From Armatimonadota bacterium (GTDB lineage: Bacteria; Sysuimicrobiota; Sysuimicrobiia; Sysuimicrobiales; Sysuimicrobiaceae), in NCBI GenBank assembly GCA_031432545.1, contig JAVKGX010000007.1, positions 21,885-85,884 of the forward strand: a stretch of 64,000 bases of DNA, in the 5' to 3' direction. Positions 26,075 through 34,905 of this stretch are shown here, piece after piece. The translations under genes were made by a program, and so were the position numbers. Position 1 is the stretch's first letter; every line of letters starts with the position of its first letter. The notes beneath the pieces are model-generated. The model did no database searches. It was not told the DNA's origin and was given only the letters and a program-made list of their open reading frames with translations.

Positions 26075-27240
26075 ACCGCCCACCCGGTGGCGCGCCGATG
26101 CCGGCGCCGCCCGCCATGCCGGGGCCGATGCGCCTTCTGCACGTGGCCGACGTGCACCTCGGAGCTCCGCTCAGGGTACTGGGCGACCGCGGTGCCGAGC
26201 AGCGGGAGCAGATCCGGCGCACCTTCGCACGCTGTGTCGACCTGGCGCTCGAGCAGGGATGCCAGGTCGTGCTGATCGCTGGGGACCTGTTCGATTGCCC
26301 GCACCCGCCGCGTGCCCTCGTGGAGTTTGCCGGGGAGCAGCTCCGGAGGCTGCTGGCCGCGGGTATCCGGGTCTTCGCGACCTGGGGGAACCACGACGGG
26401 GGAACCGACAGTGTCTGGGTCCATCCGCAGTTTCGCGAGCGCATCGCCGGCGTGACGGTGTTTGGCGAGGAGCTACAGACGGTGGTCCTGGAGGATCTGG
26501 ACCTCAGCGTCACCGGCTGCTCGCCGCGGCCGGGGGCCGGGCGCAGTCCGCTCGCCGACTGGGAACCCCGACGGGTGACGACGTTCGCGGTCGGGATGGC
26601 CCACGGGAGTGCGTACCGAGGCGGCCAGTCCGAGCGGCCCGACGCGATCCGACCGGAACAGATCCGTTTGCTCGGACTGGACTACCTGGCCCTGGGGGAC
26701 TGGCACTCGGCACAGGAGGTGCACCCGCCCCCGCAGGCGGCGTGGTACGCGGGCGCCCCAGAACTCCTGAACATCGACCAGCCGGGCAGCGGCCACGTGC
26801 TGCTGGTGACCCTCCATCGGCCCGGTGCGGCAACCGTGGAGCCGGTCCGGGTCGGGCGGCGCATCCTGCGCCGGGAGTCCGCCGATGCTGCCGATGTGAA
26901 CGAGGAGGCGTTGCGGACCCTGCTCGAAGAGTGGGCGGATCCAGACACGGTGCTGGACCTGCGGATCCGGGGTCTGCGTCCGGTGGACCACACCCTTCCG
27001 GTGGATGCCCTGGAACGGGAGTTCGCGGACCGGTTCTTCCGGCTGCGCATCGCCGACGTCTCGCATCCGCGGCTGGACCCCGAAGAGCTCGACCGCTTCG
27101 AGGCGACGACCGTGCTGGGGGAGTTCGTCCGCCGCATGGGCCAGCAGATCGAGCAGGCACCCCCCGAGCGGCGTGCGCTGTTGGAAGAGGCACTTCAGAT
27201 CGGTGTGGCGGCCCTACAGGGCAAGGAGGTGGGGCCGTGA
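26071..27240 (+). CDS. SbcD/YhaO-like metallophosphoesterase (DNA repair exonuclease)
   Basis: The 389-residue protein is a calcineurin-like phosphoesterase of the SbcD/Mre11/YhaO group. Metal-site motifs are HVADVHLGAP near residue 25, IAGDLFD near 70, WGNHDG near 108, AHGS near 178 and LGDWHSAQ near 210, where the last varies from the common GH-H pattern. The C-terminal third resembles the capping region of SbcD. The first 19 residues before MRLLHVADVH are low complexity, so ATG 26128 is a possible start; I keep GTG 26071 because it overlaps the HAD stop. It is coupled by a GTGA overlap to its ATPase partner. Confidence 0.88.
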   Translation: MNRPPGGAPMPAPPAMPGPMRLLHVADVHLGAPLRVLGDRGAEQREQIRRTFARCVDLALEQGCQVVLIAGDLFDCPHPPRALVEFAGEQLRRLLAAGIRVFATWGNHDGGTDSVWVHPQFRERIAGVTVFGEELQTVVLEDLDLSVTGCSPRPGAGRSPLADWEPRRVTTFAVGMAHGSAYRGGQSERPDAIRPEQIRLLGLDYLALGDWHSAQEVHPPPQAAWYAGAPELLNIDQPGSGHVLLVTLHRPGAATVEPVRVGRRILRRESADAADVNEEALRTLLEEWADPDTVLDLRIRGLRPVDHTLPVDALEREFADRFFRLRIADVSHPRLDPEELDRFEATTVLGEFVRRMGQQIEQAPPERRALLEEALQIGVAALQGKEVGP

Positions 27241-29411
27241 TCCTGCGGGCCCTGCGTCTGAGGAACTTCCGGCGCCACGGCGACGCGGACTACGAGTTCA
27301 CCCGCGGGCTGAACGTCGTCGTCGGCCCCAACGAGGCCGGCAAGTCCGCGATCCGCGACGCGATCCGCGTGGCCTTGTTCGAGAACGCCGAGACCCGGTC
27401 GGAATCTCTGCGCGACAGTCTCCGCAGTTGGGGGCAGACGGACGAGGCGGTCGTAGAACTCGACTTCGAAGTGCCAGAAGGGGCGTTCCGGGTCATAAAG
27501 GACTTCGGCGGCAGGCGTGTGGCCCTAATGGGCGACCGGGGGAGGTGGGAGAAGAACAAGGTGGTCCAAGAGGCGATCGGACGGGCCCTCGGGCTGGAGC
27601 GCAAGGACGTGTTCGAAGCCACGGCACACGTCGGGCAGGCCGACCTGGCGCGGCTGGAGCAGGAGGGAGGGGACATCGCCTCGCAGCTGAGCCGGATCAT
27701 CAGCGGCGCCGACGAGGACGCCGCCAGGGCGATCCAGCGGCTCCGGGCGGTTCTCAACGAACTGGAGCGCGGCGAATCCCGTCAGGCGGCCAACCCCGGC
27801 AGGATCGCCAGAGTGCGCCGGCGGGTCCAAGAACTCACCGCCGAGCGCGAACGCATCGAGCGGGAACTGCGCGAGGCTCAGCGCGCCCGGGAGCAACGGG
27901 ACGCTGGGCACGCGCGCCTGCGGGAGATCGCCGACGCCCTGGCAGACCGCACGGCCCTGTTGGACCTCAACCGACGCATCCAACACAGTGTGGAGCAGGC
28001 GGACCGCATCCGGGCACGGATGCAGGAGATCCAGGCGAAGCTCGACCACGTGGGGGCGCTGCGGGAAGCCCTCGACCGGGCACGCGAGGGCTTGGTCTCG
28101 GTACCGCAGGTCGATCCCGCTGAACTCGGACGCCTTCGTTCCCTGCTCCGCGACGCCGAATCGCTCGAGCGGCAGGCGGCAAGCTTCGACATTCAGGAGA
28201 CGCCCGGACCTGTCCCCGCACCGCGACCGTGGCTGTGGTGGATCGCCGCGGCGGCGGTCGCCGGAGCGCTGTTGACCGCGCAGACCTGGAAGTGGTTGGC
28301 AATCGCGCTGGGCGGTGTGGGCCTCGGCGCGGGGTGGTTCGCCTGGCATGCCCACCGTGCGCGCGACCGGGCAGTCCGCGCACGAGAGGCTTTCGAGCGG
28401 ATTCGTGAGGATCGCGCCCTGCGTGCCGAGCGGCTGCGCGCCGAGGCCGCGCGCGCCCGCGCCCAGGTGCGGGACGTGATGCGCTCGCTGGGCGTGGACA
28501 GCCTGGAGCGGCTCGAGGAAGCCGCAGCGCAACGCGCGGAACGGGAGCGCGAAGTGAGGTCGCTGTCCGAAAGGATCGCCGACGCGCTGCGCGGCCAAGA
28601 CGAAGATGGCCTGCGGGAAGAACGACAGCGCCTTGCCGCCGACCTCGCTGCCCACCAAGCCTTCCTGGACAGCGACGAGGCCCGACACAAGGGATTGGGC
28701 GCCCTGGAGGTACAGAAGATCCAGCGCGAGCAGGAGGCGCTTTTGACCGAGCAGCGCGACGTGCAGCGCACCGTGGACATGCTCGAAGGCCAGCTGACCA
28801 GGGCACCGGACGAGGAGGACCTGCTGCGGGTCGACGAGGCGCTGGCGGTCGCCCACGACACTCTGAGCCGGTTGGAGCGGCGGCGGGAAGCGCTGCGCGT
28901 GGCCCTGGAGGTCCTCGAACAGGCCAAGGCCGCGGTCGAGGTCCCTGCGCGCCGCGCTGTGGAGCAGCGGGCCGGCGCGTTCCTGGAGTCCCTGACCGGG
29001 GGGCGGTACGGGAGGTTGCGGGTTCCCGAGGGATCCATGCAGATCGAGGTCTGGTCACCCGACGCCGGCCGTTGGGTGCGCCCCGCCGAACCCGACCTGA
29101 GCCGCGGCACCGCGGACCTGGTGTACCTGGCCGCGCGCGTCGCGCTCGTCGACGTGCTGGCGGGCGGAGCGCGGCCACCCTTGCTGTTCGACGATCCGTT
29201 CGTCACCTTCGACCCCGAGCGCCAGACCCGCGCCATCGCCTGGTTGCGGGAGTTGAGCCGCGACCGCCAGATCCTCTTGTTCACCTGCAACGACGCGTAC
29301 GCCGCACACGCCGATCACGTCATCCGCCTGGGCGGTCGGCCGACGCCATCGCCCGCGTCCGACCCAGCCCAGCCGCGTGGAGAGTTCCCCGTCCAGTCGC
29401 GGCTGTTCTGA
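27237..29411 (+). CDS. SbcC/Rad50-like AAA ATPase of the YhaN type with a membrane segment
   Basis: The 724-residue protein is the ATPase partner of the upstream nuclease. It begins MILRALRLRNFRRHGDADYE and has Walker A VGPNEAGKSA near residue 30, long heptad-rich coiled coils (about 175-300 and 380-570), an ABC signature region LSRGTADLVYLAAR near 621 and Walker B LLFDDPFVTFD near 648. Two hydrophobic stretches at about 328-368 sit where SbcC has its zinc hook, as in YhaN proteins; no CxxC hook is seen. I infer a membrane-associated Mre11-Rad50-like nuclease complex. GTG 27237 overlaps the nuclease stop. Confidence 0.85.
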   Translation: MILRALRLRNFRRHGDADYEFTRGLNVVVGPNEAGKSAIRDAIRVALFENAETRSESLRDSLRSWGQTDEAVVELDFEVPEGAFRVIKDFGGRRVALMGDRGRWEKNKVVQEAIGRALGLERKDVFEATAHVGQADLARLEQEGGDIASQLSRIISGADEDAARAIQRLRAVLNELERGESRQAANPGRIARVRRRVQELTAERERIERELREAQRAREQRDAGHARLREIADALADRTALLDLNRRIQHSVEQADRIRARMQEIQAKLDHVGALREALDRAREGLVSVPQVDPAELGRLRSLLRDAESLERQAASFDIQETPGPVPAPRPWLWWIAAAAVAGALLTAQTWKWLAIALGGVGLGAGWFAWHAHRARDRAVRAREAFERIREDRALRAERLRAEAARARAQVRDVMRSLGVDSLERLEEAAAQRAEREREVRSLSERIADALRGQDEDGLREERQRLAADLAAHQAFLDSDEARHKGLGALEVQKIQREQEALLTEQRDVQRTVDMLEGQLTRAPDEEDLLRVDEALAVAHDTLSRLERRREALRVALEVLEQAKAAVEVPARRAVEQRAGAFLESLTGGRYGRLRVPEGSMQIEVWSPDAGRWVRPAEPDLSRGTADLVYLAARVALVDVLAGGARPPLLFDDPFVTFDPERQTRAIAWLRELSRDRQILLFTCNDAYAAHADHVIRLGGRPTPSPASDPAQPRGEFPVQSRLF

Positions 29412-29450
29412 CCGGAGTGCCGGCATCGGCGGTCTGCTGGCCGGTGTTGT

Positions 29451-29456
29451 TACACT
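29451..29456 (+). promoter_or_regulatory. candidate -10 of the fumC promoter
   Basis: TACACT (29451-29456) within TTGTTACACT, the same ten bases as upstream of rodZ at 10911-10920, lies 35 bases before ATG 29492. A clear -35 is missing. GGGAGG follows at 29481-29486. Confidence 0.42.
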
Positions 29457-29491
29457 GGTCACGAGGGCTGCACGCAAACCGGGAGGCTGTT

Positions 29492-30919
29492 ATGAGTGAC
29501 GGAGTCGGCACGGAGACCAAGTATCGGACCGAGCGTGACTCTCTAGGGGAGATGGAAGTACCGGCGGATGCGCTGTACGGCGCCAGCACGCAGCGCGCGG
29601 TCCTGAACTTCCCAATCAGTGGCATCCGATTTCCGCGCGTGTTCTTGCGGGCGCTCGGCCTGATCAAGCGGTACGCGGCCGAGGTCAACGCGGAACTCGG
29701 TCTGCTGGACCGCACGGTGGCCGACGCGATCGTCCAGGCCGCGCAGGAAGTCGCCGACGGTGCGTGGGACGACCACTTCCCGCTCGACATCTACCAGACC
29801 GGGTCGGGCACATCGACCAACACGAACGCCAACGAGGTGATCGCCAACCGCGCCATCGAGATTCTCGGTGGCGAGCGAGGCAGCAAGAGAGTGCACCCCA
29901 ACGACCACGTCAACCTGGGGCAGTCCAGCAACGACGTCATCCCGACCGCGATCCACCTCAGCGCTCTGCTGTCGATCCGCGAACAGTTGCGGCCGGCGCT
30001 GCAACGGCTGGCCGAAGCCCTGCGCGGGAAGGCCGAAGAGTTCATGCCCATCGTCAAGACCGGGCGCACGCACCTCATGGACGCCACACCGATCCGGCTC
30101 GGTCAGGAGTTTGCCGGATATGCCGGCCACGTGGAGTCGGCGCTCCGCCACCTCGAACACGCCGAGCAGGCCCTCTGCGAGGTTCCATTGGGGGGAACCG
30201 CCGTGGGGACCGGCACGAACCGTCACCCGGAGTTCGCCGAGCGAGTGTGCGCCAGACTCCAGGTCGCCACCGGCATCCCCGTACGGGAGGCGTCCAACCA
30301 CTTCCAGGCTCAGGCCTGTTTGGACGCGGTCGTGCTGACCAGCGGCGTGCTGCGGACGTATGCGACCGCTCTGATGAAGGTCGCCAACGACATCCGCTGG
30401 ATGGGGTCGGGGCCGCACGCAGGTCTGGCCGAGCTTGAACTGCCCGCCGTCCAGCCTGGATCGTCAATCATGCCGGGCAAAGTGAATCCGGTGATCGCGG
30501 AGTCGGTGATCCAGGTGTGCGCCCAGGTGCAGGGCAACGATCTCGTCGTCGCATTGGGCAACCAGTGGGGGAACTTCGAGCTGAACACGATGATGCCGGT
30601 GATGGCGCACAACCTGCTGCAGTCGATCTCACTGCTCGCGGCCGCCTCCGCAAACTTCGCGCGGCAGTGCGTCGAAGGGCTGCGGGCGACGCCGCGCGGG
30701 CCCGAGACCGTGGAGCGCGGATTGATGCTCGCCACGGCTCTGGCGCCGGTGATCGGCTACGACGCGGCGGCGGAGATCGCCAAGGAGGCGGCGCGTACCG
30801 GCCGTACCATCCGCGACATCGCGCGCGAACGGACGCAGCTGTCCGACGAAGACCTGGCGCGTATCCTGGATCCCTCGCGGATGACCGAACCGGGATTCAC
30901 GACAGGCGGCGGAGGTTGA
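29492..30919 (+). CDS. fumC: class II fumarate hydratase
   Basis: FumC interconverts fumarate and malate in the TCA cycle as a cytoplasmic homotetramer. The 475-residue protein has the length and signatures of the fumarase/aspartase superfamily: TGSGTSTNTNANEVIANRA near residue 108, GQSSNDVIPTAIH near 145, TGRTHLMDATPIRLGQEF near 190 and the loop GSSIMPGKVNPVI near 325. ATG 29492 lies 5 bases after GGGAGG; the frame is open upstream, but that part overlaps the YhaN-like gene. It ends 29 bases from the convergent DUF420 gene. Confidence 0.94.
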   Translation: MSDGVGTETKYRTERDSLGEMEVPADALYGASTQRAVLNFPISGIRFPRVFLRALGLIKRYAAEVNAELGLLDRTVADAIVQAAQEVADGAWDDHFPLDIYQTGSGTSTNTNANEVIANRAIEILGGERGSKRVHPNDHVNLGQSSNDVIPTAIHLSALLSIREQLRPALQRLAEALRGKAEEFMPIVKTGRTHLMDATPIRLGQEFAGYAGHVESALRHLEHAEQALCEVPLGGTAVGTGTNRHPEFAERVCARLQVATGIPVREASNHFQAQACLDAVVLTSGVLRTYATALMKVANDIRWMGSGPHAGLAELELPAVQPGSSIMPGKVNPVIAESVIQVCAQVQGNDLVVALGNQWGNFELNTMMPVMAHNLLQSISLLAAASANFARQCVEGLRATPRGPETVERGLMLATALAPVIGYDAAAEIAKEAARTGRTIRDIARERTQLSDEDLARILDPSRMTEPGFTTGGGG

Positions 30920-30948
30920 GCCCCACACGGGCGCGCCAACAGACTCGC

Positions 30949-31383
30949 TCACCTTCCGTAGCCCTGCGGCAGGCAGTACAGCATGGCATACACCGCCCAC
31001 CCGCTGGCGGCGACGTACAGCCAGACCGGCAGCGTCTTGCGAGCGATGCGCCTGTGGCTTGCGTACTGTCCTGCCAGGGCACGCCGCAACGTGACGAGGA
31101 CCATCGGCGCCAGCGCGGTCGCCAGGATCACGTGCGTGACCAGCGTCGCCAGGTAGACGCCGCGGAGCCATCCTTCCCCTGCAAAGGGCTTCGAACCCAG
31201 CAGCGCCCACCGGATGGCGTATACGACGAGGAACAGCGCGGCGAACACCGCAGCCGTGATCATCGCACGCCTGTGCGCCGTGACGCGGCGACGCCGGATG
31301 AAGGCGTATCCTGTGAGGACCGCTACGCCGCTGATGGCGATGAGTGCAGTGTTCAGCGCCGGCAGCCACTGTTCGAGTCGCAT
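30949..31383 (-). CDS. DUF420 membrane protein
   Basis: The 144-residue protein has four hydrophobic helices (about residues 7-27, 42-62, 76-100 and 118-138) and resembles DUF420 proteins such as YozB and CtaM; CtaM is involved in heme-copper oxidase assembly in staphylococci. Recognisable elements are FIRRRRVTAHRRAMITA with the conserved HR/HRxxM region, and THVILATALAPMVLVTLRRA. It starts at ATG 31383 with GGGGGA upstream. A cytochrome oxidase assembly role is only suggested, since no oxidase gene lies nearby. Confidence 0.75.
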   Translation of the reverse strand: MRLEQWLPALNTALIAISGVAVLTGYAFIRRRRVTAHRRAMITAAVFAALFLVVYAIRWALLGSKPFAGEGWLRGVYLATLVTHVILATALAPMVLVTLRRALAGQYASHRRIARKTLPVWLYVAASGWAVYAMLYCLPQGYGR

Positions 31384-31413
31384 CAAATCCCCCGCGCGGT
31401 GAGTCCCACGACG

Positions 31414-31419
31414 ATTGTA
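31414..31419 (-). promoter_or_regulatory. -10 element for the DUF420 gene
   Basis: On the minus strand TACAAT (31419 to 31414) lies 30 bases before the DUF420 start codon. The -35 is not clear. It is divergent from the TATAAT of the glycosyltransferase gene within the 189-base gap 31384-31572. Confidence 0.45.
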
Positions 31420-31464
31420 GCCCTCCAAAGCCCGCACCGCAGGTCCCGTGCTGCCCTGCGATGG

Positions 31465-31470
31465 TATAAT
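31465..31470 (+). promoter_or_regulatory. extended -10 promoter for the glycosyltransferase operon
   Basis: A consensus TATAAT (31465-31470) preceded by TGG gives a predicted start near 31477 and a leader of almost 100 bases before GTG 31573. The -35 is weak. This would drive the three plus-strand carbohydrate genes. Confidence 0.6.
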
Positions 31471-31572
31471 GAAATCGATCCCATAGTCGAAATCCGACTC
31501 CCAGGCGGTTCGTCCGCGCCGGAACGCATCCGGCGCGGGGAGCTGTGCATTCTTCGCGGGAGGCTGTTCGCC

Positions 31573-32754
31573 GTGGAACGCTCGGTTGGCCACACGGACA
31601 CGCTGGCGGTCGCGATCGTCTCGACGTATCCGCCCCGCGCCTGCGGGATCGCGACGTTCAGCCGCGATCTGGCCGCGGCGCTGCGGGCAGCGGGCGTGCG
31701 AACGCGGGTCGTGGGGATGAACGAGGAGGCCGCAGGCTACACGTACGAGCCCGAGGTGGCCTGGCAGATCCACGACAACGCACCCGAGGAGTACCGGGCG
31801 GTGGCCGACGCACTGAACCACAGCGACGTCGACGTCGTCAACCTCCAGCACGAGTTCGGGATCTTCGGGGGCGAGTGGGGCGAATACGTACTGGAACTCG
31901 TGGAACGCCTAGACCGGCCGCTCGTGACGACGCTGCACACCGTGCTGCCGAATCCACCGGCCCGGGCCCGCCGTATCGTCCGGGCGCTGTCGCGGCGTTC
32001 GTCGTGCGTGGTGGTCATGAGCCCCTCGGCCCTGTCCCTGATGGAGGAGCGGTACGGGGTGGCGCGCAACAGGCTCAGGGTGATCTGGCACGGGGTGCCC
32101 GAGATCGAGTGGGTCCCGCGCGAGCGGGCAAAGGAGCGTCTGGGGCTCGGCGGACGACAGGTGCTCTCCACCTTCGGACTCGTGAACGCGGGGAAGGGGA
32201 TCGAGGACGTGCTCGATGCGCTCCCCTCTGTCGCGACCGCCTTCCCCGACGTCCTGTACCTGATTCTCGGGGAGACCCATCCCAACGTGCGGCGGCGCGA
32301 GGGGGAGAGCTACCGCAACATGCTCCTGGACAGGGTCCGGACACTGGGGTTAGGGGGCCACGTGCGGTTCGAGAACCGCTACATGGCGGACTCGGAGCTG
32401 ATCGCATATCTGCAGGTGACCGACATCTACCTAACCCCGTACCACAACCCGGACCAGATTGTGAGCGGTACCCTCTCCTGGGCGTTGGCTGCGGGGTGCG
32501 CGATCGTCTCCACACCGTACCGATATGCGCAGGACGTGCTGGCGGACGATCGCGGCGTGCTGGTCCCGTTCCGGTCGCCTTCGGCGATCGCCTCGGCGGT
32601 GCGCAACCTGCTGGCGTCTGCGGAACGACGCCAGAGCATGGGGCAGCGGGCATACCGATTCGCCCGGCAGATGCTGTGGCCGTCGGTCGGCTCCCGGTAT
32701 GCAGCACTGTTCGAAGAGGTCGCCGGCCGACGGGCGGTCGAGATGGCCGGCTGA
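31573..32754 (+). CDS. GT4-family glycosyltransferase
   Basis: The 393-residue protein is a GT-B fold glycosyltransferase of family GT4. The N-terminal domain begins VAIVSTYPPRACGIATFSRD and has VVNLQHEFGIFGGEWG near residue 90; the C-terminal domain has STFGLVNAGKGIEDVL near 200, SELIAYLQVTDIYLTPY near 275 and GTLSWALAAGCAIVSTPY near 298, the donor-binding region with an unusual lack of the common EPFGL motif. GTG 31573 follows GGGAGG by 9 bases. The next gene starts 6 bases after its stop. Donor and acceptor sugars are not predictable; a mannosyl donor is suggested only by the GH130 neighbour. Confidence 0.88.
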   Translation: MERSVGHTDTLAVAIVSTYPPRACGIATFSRDLAAALRAAGVRTRVVGMNEEAAGYTYEPEVAWQIHDNAPEEYRAVADALNHSDVDVVNLQHEFGIFGGEWGEYVLELVERLDRPLVTTLHTVLPNPPARARRIVRALSRRSSCVVVMSPSALSLMEERYGVARNRLRVIWHGVPEIEWVPRERAKERLGLGGRQVLSTFGLVNAGKGIEDVLDALPSVATAFPDVLYLILGETHPNVRRREGESYRNMLLDRVRTLGLGGHVRFENRYMADSELIAYLQVTDIYLTPYHNPDQIVSGTLSWALAAGCAIVSTPYRYAQDVLADDRGVLVPFRSPSAIASAVRNLLASAERRQSMGQRAYRFARQMLWPSVGSRYAALFEEVAGRRAVEMAG

Positions 32755-32760
32755 TCCGTC

Positions 32761-33762
32761 ATGCGCACAGGCTCTGCGGTCCGCCCGGTGGTGTCCATCC
32801 GCCTAGACCACCTGCGCCGTCTGACGGACGACTTCGGCGTCATCCAGTTCGCGCGGGGTCGCGACCCGGATCCCGCCAGCGGATATGCCGCCGACGACGT
32901 CGCGCGCGCTCTGGTCGTCGCGGCGCGTCTGGGACAGGAGGATCTCGCTCGAATCTACCTCGCCTTCCTCGGACGTGCCCTCCGCGCCGACGGCTGGTTC
33001 CACAACCTGTGGTCCCCATTTCGCCGTCCGCTGCCCGCGGCACGCTCCGAGGACTGCCAGGGAAGGTGTCTGTGGGCGCTGGGGGAGGTGGTGGGATCCT
33101 CGCTGCCGCACGAGCTGCGCGAGCAGGCGGGCCGCCTCGTCGCCGCGGCCGCACCTACCTCCGCACAACTGCACGGCGTTCGCGGGAGAGCCAACGCGTT
33201 GCTCGGCCTGGCGGTCGCGGGGCTTCCGGAGATCGTCAACAGCCTTGCGGACGCGCTGCACCGCCAGCTGGACCGGGCGCCCGATGCCTGGCCGTGGCCG
33301 GAACCCGTGCTGACGTACGAACTGGCGCGCGTGCCCCACGGGCTGATCAGGAGCGCCGACAGGGTTCCGGCCGGAGCTCTTGTGCTCGCCACCGCGCTGC
33401 GGACCCTGGACTTCTTGATCGATGTGATGATTGAAGACGGCGTGGTCTGGCCGGTGGGCAACCGGGGCTGGTATCCGCGCGGCGGGACCAAGGCACGATG
33501 GGACCAGCAACCTGTGGACCCCGGCGCGCTGGCGGAGGCGTGCGCGGAGGCGTACAGGGCGACCGGGCTGGAGCGGTACCGCGAGGTGGCGAGGCTGGCG
33601 GTGCAGTGGTTCGAAGGTCGGAATGCCTGCCGGGTCCCGCTCGTCGACGAGGACGGCGCCTGCCGGGACGGCCTGAGTCCGCACGGCGTCAGCGAGAATC
33701 GGGGCGCGGAGTCCTGCCTGGCCTATCTGCTCGCGGCACTCACCGCTGCATCCCTCGTCTAG
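32761..33762 (+). CDS. predicted alpha/alpha-barrel protein between glycosyltransferases
   Basis: I do not recognise a named family with a known reaction. The 333-residue protein is rich in alternating helices with pairs of Asp/Arg motifs (SGYAADDVARALVVAARLG near residue 40; SEDCQGRCLWALGEVVGSSL near 96; WPWPEPVLTYELARVPHGLI near 178; DQQPVDPGALAEACAEAY near 246), the pattern of a six-hairpin glycosidase-like (alpha/alpha) barrel. There is no signal peptide, so it is cytoplasmic. Its place between two GT4 genes suggests a role in trimming or assembling the same glycan. ATG 32761 has no strong ribosome site and is probably coupled to the gene before. Confidence 0.7.
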   Translation: MRTGSAVRPVVSIRLDHLRRLTDDFGVIQFARGRDPDPASGYAADDVARALVVAARLGQEDLARIYLAFLGRALRADGWFHNLWSPFRRPLPAARSEDCQGRCLWALGEVVGSSLPHELREQAGRLVAAAAPTSAQLHGVRGRANALLGLAVAGLPEIVNSLADALHRQLDRAPDAWPWPEPVLTYELARVPHGLIRSADRVPAGALVLATALRTLDFLIDVMIEDGVVWPVGNRGWYPRGGTKARWDQQPVDPGALAEACAEAYRATGLERYREVARLAVQWFEGRNACRVPLVDEDGACRDGLSPHGVSENRGAESCLAYLLAALTAASLV

Positions 33763-33777
33763 AGAGCGGAGCGACCC

Positions 33778-34905
33778 GTGCGCGTGGCGATGCTTGCACC
33801 CATCGCGTGGCGGGTCCCCCCGCGCCACTACGGCGGCTGGGAACAGGCAGTCTCGGTCCTCACGGAAGGGTTGGTGGCCGCGGGCGTAGACGTCACGCTG
33901 TTCGCTTCCGGGGATTCGATCAGCTCCGCGCGCGTGCACAGCATCGTACCGCGGCCGCTGCAGGAGGATCCCGATCTCGGACGGTTGTCCCGGGCGTACG
34001 AGATCCTGCACGCGGTCTCGTGCCTGGAACATGCCGCCCGGTTCGACATCATCCACAACCACGCCGGATCCTTCGTGGTGTCCTACGCGCCCTTCGTGGC
34101 CGCGCCCCTGGTGACGACCCTGCACGGCTCAGGTGCGGAACCGGACAGCGCCGTCCTGTACCGGCACTTCCGTGCCCTGCCCTACATCGCCCTCAGCAGT
34201 GCCGAACGCCGCCTGATGGGGGAGCTGAACTGCGTCGCGACCATTCCCCACGGTGTCGACGTCGAGAAGTTTCCGTTCTCGGAGAGGGCAGGGGACTACC
34301 TCCTGTACGTCGGACGGGTCGCCAGGGTCAAGGGCGTGCACAACGCGATCGCCGTGGCGAAGGCGACCGGCGTTCCGCTGGTGATCGGAGGGATCGTACC
34401 GCCCGAAGAGCGCGACTACTTCGAGCTGGAGGTCGCCCCCCACATCGACGGACACACCGTCCGCTTCGTCGGCCCGGTGGACGCCGACCGGCGCAACCGC
34501 TACTGCCTGGGGGCGCTGGCGCTGCTACACCTTGTAGAGTACGAGGAGGCGTTCGGACTCACGATGATCGAAGCGATGGCCTGCGGACTCCCCGTGATCG
34601 GCACCGCGCGCGGATCCGTACCGGAGGTCGTGGCGCACGGACGGACCGGTTTCGTGGTGGGCGACCTGGCCGAGGCAACCGAAGCGGTCCGGCGGGCGGC
34701 TGGGATCTCTCGCGCTGCGTGCAGGGAGTGGGTGGCCCGGCGCTTCAGCGCGTCGAAGATGGTCCAGCGACACCTCCGCGCCTACCGCCGGATCGTCGAA
34801 CGGTGGCGCGCGGGGTCTAGCGGGCGCCGTCCTGCCGGGCAAGCAAGGTGGCGTCGCGTGCCCAGGCCAGCATCCGATCCCGAGGCACCGACGCCACGCC
34901 GATGA
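33778..34905 (+). CDS. GT4-family glycosyltransferase
   Basis: The 375-residue protein is a second GT4 enzyme of the GT-B fold. It starts MRVAMLAPIAWRVPPRHYGG, with the loop GGWEQAVSVLTEGLVAAGVD, then FDIIHNHAG near residue 87, PHGVDVEKFPF near 157, LLYVGRVARVKGVHNAI near 172, and the donor-site motif EEAFGLTMIEAMACGLPVIG near 256. GTG 33778 follows GGAG by 7 bases. The fold ends near residue 342; the last 33 residues are Arg/Pro-rich and lie over the 3' end of the convergent GH130 gene (overlap 34817-34905), so the original stop may have been lost. Confidence 0.9.
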   Translation: MRVAMLAPIAWRVPPRHYGGWEQAVSVLTEGLVAAGVDVTLFASGDSISSARVHSIVPRPLQEDPDLGRLSRAYEILHAVSCLEHAARFDIIHNHAGSFVVSYAPFVAAPLVTTLHGSGAEPDSAVLYRHFRALPYIALSSAERRLMGELNCVATIPHGVDVEKFPFSERAGDYLLYVGRVARVKGVHNAIAVAKATGVPLVIGGIVPPEERDYFELEVAPHIDGHTVRFVGPVDADRRNRYCLGALALLHLVEYEEAFGLTMIEAMACGLPVIGTARGSVPEVVAHGRTGFVVGDLAEATEAVRRAAGISRAACREWVARRFSASKMVQRHLRAYRRIVERWRAGSSGRRPAGQARWRRVPRPASDPEAPTPRR

